From Datnioides undecimradiatus (taxonomy: Eukaryota; Chordata; Actinopteri; Lobotiformes; Datnioididae), in NCBI GenBank assembly GCA_008933995.1, contig WARS01000046.1, positions 8,756,526-8,820,525 of the forward strand: a DNA stretch of 64,000 bases. Reading direction: 5' to 3'. Shown here piece after piece: positions 58,801-64,000 of the stretch. A program made the position numbers and the translations under genes. The notes under the pieces are model-generated. The model was not told where the DNA came from. It did no database searches and saw only the letters and a program-made list of their open reading frames with translations. The first letter of the stretch is position 1; each line of letters opens with the position of its first letter.

Positions 58801-61800
58801 CACATTTGTAGCAAAGTTTAGCATTAGCTTAGGCTTCCACGGCTAATCATTTGACATGATATGATATATTGTTACATAAAAACACATAAAATAACAACAT
58901 GGTCCTGGCTACATATGATAACAATGACAGCATGACAGTAAATGTCCAGGCAAACTAGCGGGAGTGGTAGGTCAGTTACCCATTTTAGTTGCATTTATAC
59001 TTGACTTGCAGGAGTGACACTTTGTTTTTCTAGCTAGGTTAAAAGTGTTAAGTCTGAAATGTACACCATGATGCGATAAGTTATAGGCTACCATTGATAA
59101 TTCTATCAGTATTGCGTCACGATGTTCCAGGCAGTTCCAGAGTGAGGAGCTACTGTAACTACAAGGTTTGGTCTGGACAATCACAGCAGCTGTCAGGTGC
59201 AGATGCTGAAAATGCAGACATTTAATAGCTGACAATGCTATCTATCATTTCTCAGTTTTTCTGTCATTTTCAGAGTGTATGTGCGTTTTGTGTGCGTGAA
59301 AGAGAAACAGATGGAGTGGTTTTGTTCCAGCAGTGTGAAGGGGCACTGGAACATTTAGTCTGTGACTGTAATGGTATATTGAAACTGTCTCAGTATCACG
59401 CATTGTCACTGACATTGACAGATTCCCCTCATAACTTAGATAATATTGAGCACACGCACACACACCAACACGCACACGGTCTGATCTGGTTTCCAAGAGA
59501 GGTTTTCTAGTAAATAAGATAACACCCACATTTCTTTAATCACAGCTCTGTTTGCAAGTGATAAAGATTATAGAGAAAAAAGCATGGTGAGACAGAGTTG
59601 GCACACATTGTAGGCCTGGAAGAAAGGAAGGTGAATTTTAATAGCAGGATGAGGCTGAAATGTTCAGATGGTATTGTAAACAATGAAAAGTAATTAAAGA
59701 GTGGCGCTTATTAGCGAAAAAGGAAAGGAAGGGAAGATTTAATAAGACAAACAATGACATAACAAGGACTGTTTGTTAGTTTAGAGACTGCTGAGATGGG
59801 AGTAGCAGGGAGCTGAAAAATGACTGCAGCACTGAAAGCGAGAAGAAATTAAGAGAAGTATGAGAGCAATAATTAGAATGCATAAGAGGAGAAAATGAGA
59901 TACAGGAAAATTGGGGGGTGGGGGGGTGCACAGATAAGTGGGTCATTGTGATGATGAGGCAGAGGGGAAGGAAGAGGAGGATTGTGCAACACAGTAAAAC
60001 CTCACAGCTCAGCTTTCCTCCGCTCTCCACGCTGCCATGCTGTGTCACATCAAAGCGAGGAGGAGCTCAAGGTGGGATGAACTCACCTCATGAGACTGTG
60101 TGAAATGAGGCAGCGAGAGAGAAAACTACGGCACAGGAAAGAATGGAAGGGTGAGGATGGGACGAGTGGAATAGCTGAGAGTCCTGCAGGATCAAGGTGA
60201 ACAAGAGGACAGACGCAGGGGAGAGTACAAGAGAAGTCGGTGAAATGATAAAATAGAGGCTTGCCACATTTCCTTTGAAGGTTTTCATGTCTCACAAAGC
60301 AGAGGGGAAAAAGAAACCTGGAACAGTAACGACAGAGGGGGCAATGGTAGAAAAAGTCTTTCCACAGCTTTTTACCCCTCCATCCAGCCCTCCCATCCCT
60401 CCCTCCTCCACCTTCGAGCACCTCCCTCTTCCCCCTCCAGCGATGCAATTTGCTGAAACCATACAGCACGGATGATGTGACTTCACTGGATAAAGTTAGC
60501 TGCTGCAGCAAAAGCTCTTTCCCACGCTGATTCAGCTGTACTCTGGAGGACACTGTATATCAGAGAGGGGAATGTTTCGAAAAAGAGCCTGGAAAGGAGG
60601 AAGTTATCCTCAAAGGAGAACTGCAGTCAAAAATAACAATGGTTCCGCATGCTCAATTTTGGGAGATAATTAGGATGTAAATGAATTAATCACCCATCTA
60701 CCCCTCATTGTGGGAGTTTCCTCTCCACAGTAGGGTTGCTGTGGACATGATGTCATTTTCCTTCACAGCTTCGACTGAGAAGCTTTTCACATATCTGTTT
60801 GTGAGAGTAAATTTGGTCCAAGACATCAAAAGCTTTGCTTTCTGGCTCCTGTCTACAAAGACACAGTTTGATATATTGCACACATCATTATCACTGAACC
60901 TACTGTCACAGCCTTTTTAGGGAAATAACTAACTAATTCTGGAGGTGGTTGCTCAGTCCCACTATAATACCTAGGATACATTAAGCATTGGACCTATTGG
61001 ACTGTATTATACAAGATCAAACCATATGATGCTCTATAGTCCCTGATCCTTCATAGTATCTGTGTTTAGCTTTTTTTAAAATTTTGTAATATAGAAAGAC
61101 TGAGCTATGCACTGAAGTGGCCAGTATGCTTCCTCAGAAATGTTTGTCAGGTGGATGAATCGTATTTGAGCATATCTTCGACCTTCTGAGGCACTTTGAC
61201 ATTCACACCTACACCCATGGTGTGATTGGAAAGGAGCCAGATTGTTAATTTATTAGACAACTATTTCTGTCACTTTTCAAGTGAACATGCAACAACACCA
61301 CTGTGACCCAGGCTCGCTGAATACGTGCGCCATTATGCTCATCCTGCAGATCTGCGACTGCGACTGCTTAAGTTTACTTTATATGCATAAGGAGGCTTCC
61401 TAATACAAATCTCTTATCTATCCTGAGTCTCTCTTAAAGCTCTTTGTATAGAATAAAAAATGAATTGCAGCAGCAGTCCCCCAAGAACCCCAAATGCAGC
61501 TGCTGATGTACAAATGCTGTGTTATTCTCTTTCTACACAAGGTCAAAATCCTTCAAATCGTCGCATCCTTGTTTAGGTTAAAATTCGGATTTAAAGCCCA
61601 GTGTAAATATTGCTGTGGATCCAACCGTGAAATTGTCAGCATTTGTCTTGTGACTCTATTTCACAGTATTGTGATTATGAGGGTGCATGAATCATCTCAC
61701 TGTATTTATCAGGCCTACAGTTTCTCCCTGAGGCTAATGTATTGACAGCTGGGGCCCATTTGGACCTTTGCTCTCAGTTCAAAGAAAAGCCTCCAGCCAA

Positions 61801-64000
61801 ACTGGACTTAAAAAAAGTCAATACTGCCAGGGTCATAAGCAGTCAGCCAGTCAAATGAATGGATTTATTCAAATTCAGAGTCAATTAGAAAACCCTTTAT
61901 AATTGAAGACATGGTGTACCCACAGCCATGTAGCAGCCATTACAAAATATAGTCAGCTTACTGAGAATTAGTTATTCTTTCCACCTTTAAGGAACACCTG
62001 AAAATAACTGAATGCCCATCCAAACAGGTAAGAGAACCTACTGTGGCTGTGAAAAAATAAGAAAAATGCAAAAGACCCTCTCCAGGAATTGTTCTGTCCG
62101 TTCTGGGCTACTGTAGAGACATGATGATGCAACTTCCTTTGCGGTGCATGACTCCCTATGTCAATACAAATGGCTCATTTTAGGCTAATGAAAAGACAGT
62201 GATTCAGAGTTACAGGTGAATAAAACCATTTCTGCAAATAGATCCCATTAAAATCCTACACACTGGGCCTTTTTAATAGATAAGAGTGCTTGCTTACAAA
62301 TTTCCATTGCTGCCAAATGTGCAGCCAATGAGCACATACAAAAGTAGTCATACAAGTAAACTACACTCCCACATAAACACACCCCACTGACTTTGACAGT
62401 CAAAACAATAATCTTCCTCCTCTCCGTCTTCCCATCATCTCCTCTCTGAGTCTCCCTCTCACAGACATGTGTGAACGACAGCAGTGTTTTGCATCTTTTT
62501 GCTATGCCAACCAAAGAGAGTGAGTCAGTGTTCATACACAGCCACTCTATAAATCGCGTCGGGCCTGCTGACAATGAAACCAGTGATTAACTGGATCATC
62601 TAGGGATGGGAGGAGATGTCATAGAAAGACAGGAAAGTCAGTGTTGTGAGCGTGAAAAGTCAGCATCTCTTCATTTGCGCCGTCAGCCGCTTTCTTCTTT
62701 TGCTCCTCGGGTTGCACAATTTGCATCTGGTTCTTCTTACAAACTCTATCAATCTTTATCCCCTTTGCAGGTGACGTCCTGTTTGAAATCAGTCTGCATT
62801 GAGACTAATCTGCTGAAGAAACATAAATGAAAACTGGTCGTCCAGGTTGAAACAAATTAAAATGATTAAAATGGAAAGCACGTCACTTTACTGGGACAGC
62901 CAATCGCTGTTGCCATTTTATGATCTTTTTTCTTGTATCACTATGTCTTGGGACTCTAGGGATATATTTGCAAGAGCCACATATAATTCAAGTTAATAAC
63001 CTACAGACATTTCGTTCTCCCTTGTCATTTTTCACCCTATCCATCTTTATTTTCTCTTCTATGCAGTAGTTAGACTGATATGCCTCCACAGGGTGGGTAG
63101 GAACATCTAAAAACCCCATGACAGCATTATAGTATTACAGCTAAGTCACAGGGAGGAGGAGGCGGAGGAGGATAAAAAAAAAAAAAAAAGCAGGTAGGCG
63201 GGTGTCCCGCTGGGTCAGAAGCTGAGACGAGCAAGAGGGTAAAAAGTGACGACAGCAGGATGTAGCATTTAAAGACGTGACAGCAAGTGGAACAAACACA
63301 CTAAAAACTCTGTGCTCAGTTTTGCTTTTGGGACCGATATTTGACACCTTTCTGCTGCGTGTGTTTATAACTGTTTAAACAACTGGCTGCTATCTGCCTG
63401 CTAAAAGGCCTTCTCGTCAACACCTCTGATTTGTTTAGCAGCAGATGCATGGTGTCCGCAGGTGCAACATGAAATGTGTCAACACGTGCTCGGACGCGGA
63501 CGCTATGCGAGTGTCTATTTTTTGTCTGTGCAATTGAAATGGCAGAGGGATAAATCTCTGGCCTCATGAGTACACATAACAATGACCTTCCTGGCCAGAT
63601 CCATAAACACATCAGGGTCACTTGTTAAAACAAACAATCCAGTTGACTGGTTAAATCTCCCAATGGGTGGATCTGTCAGCCTAGCTGTAATAATAAAAGT
63701 AATGGTGACTGTTCTGAATCCACTTTGATGATGTCTGCATGCATTTATGTTGAATTCCCACACCTTCTCCCTGCTCTTTTATACAAATCTAACCTTTAGT
63801 GCAAAACACATTGGGCTGATTGAAAATGGACCCAAAGCTGTAACAGAGTGAAGCCATTTTCAGAATAATGAGGTAATCAAACTCATCCTACTTCCTGTCA
63901 TCAATCAGAGTGAGACATGTCCAATTGATCACTGAACTGAATCACATCCATCAGCTGTCAGAGGTGATGGGTACAAATTTAAATGATCTAATAACTAGTA

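Noticed and set aside
60083..60553. 156-codon minus-strand frame
   Set aside because: Passes through pyrimidine/purine-biased low-complexity sequence. Checked as a candidate ppp1r14c exon 1, but it lacks any PP1-inhibitor motif.

Overview
The window is vertebrate nuclear DNA, almost certainly from a ray-finned (teleost) fish. Genes are split into many short exons with GT..AG introns, introns are short to moderate, (CA)n/(TG)n microsatellites are frequent, and there are teleost-type fold-back and SINE-like repeats. The gene set also fits a fish, because it includes a second ARMC1-like gene of the kind fish keep and mammals lack. Nothing prokaryotic, viral or CRISPR-like is visible.

Layout, left to right. 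1-1100: a GC-rich, CCAAT-containing promoter or first exon, probably for a minus-strand gene lying mostly off the left edge. 4827-5712 (+): a small multi-exon gene of unknown function. 7566-11701 (-): mtfr2 (mitochondrial fission regulator 2), 7 coding exons, 346 aa. 12680-13010: a compact bidirectional promoter with three CCAAT boxes. 13475-15429 (+): armc1-like gene (armc1l), 6 coding exons, 271 aa. 17945-39655 (-): map7 (ensconsin), 18 coding exons, 719 aa, tail-to-tail with armc1l, plus a phase-compatible alternative first exon at 35139-35307. 39800-47790: intergenic and repeat-containing. 50271-52432 (-): the last three coding exons of ppp1r14c (KEPI, a PP1 inhibitor), with a long 3' UTR to about 47800. 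52433-64000: sequence upstream of those exons, most simply the large first intron of ppp1r14c, whose first exon lies off the right edge.

The exon models of mtfr2, armc1l and map7 were built from the sequence. In each, all phases join and the total coding length is a multiple of three (1041, 816 and 2160 nt). Gene names rest on residue-level resemblance to family members as I remember them, not on a search.

How the genes may work together. MTFR proteins and ARMC1 both act at mitochondria, and I recall reports that ARMC1 links MTFR proteins to the Miro transport machinery. MAP7 recruits and activates kinesin-1, the motor that Miro couples to mitochondria. The head-to-head mtfr2/armc1l pair mirrors the ARMC1/MTFR1 pair on human 8q13, while MTFR2 and MAP7 are close together on human 6q23. 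The locus therefore looks like the fish 6q23 counterpart that kept the ARMC1 duplicate. A shared mitochondrial-transport theme is an inference.
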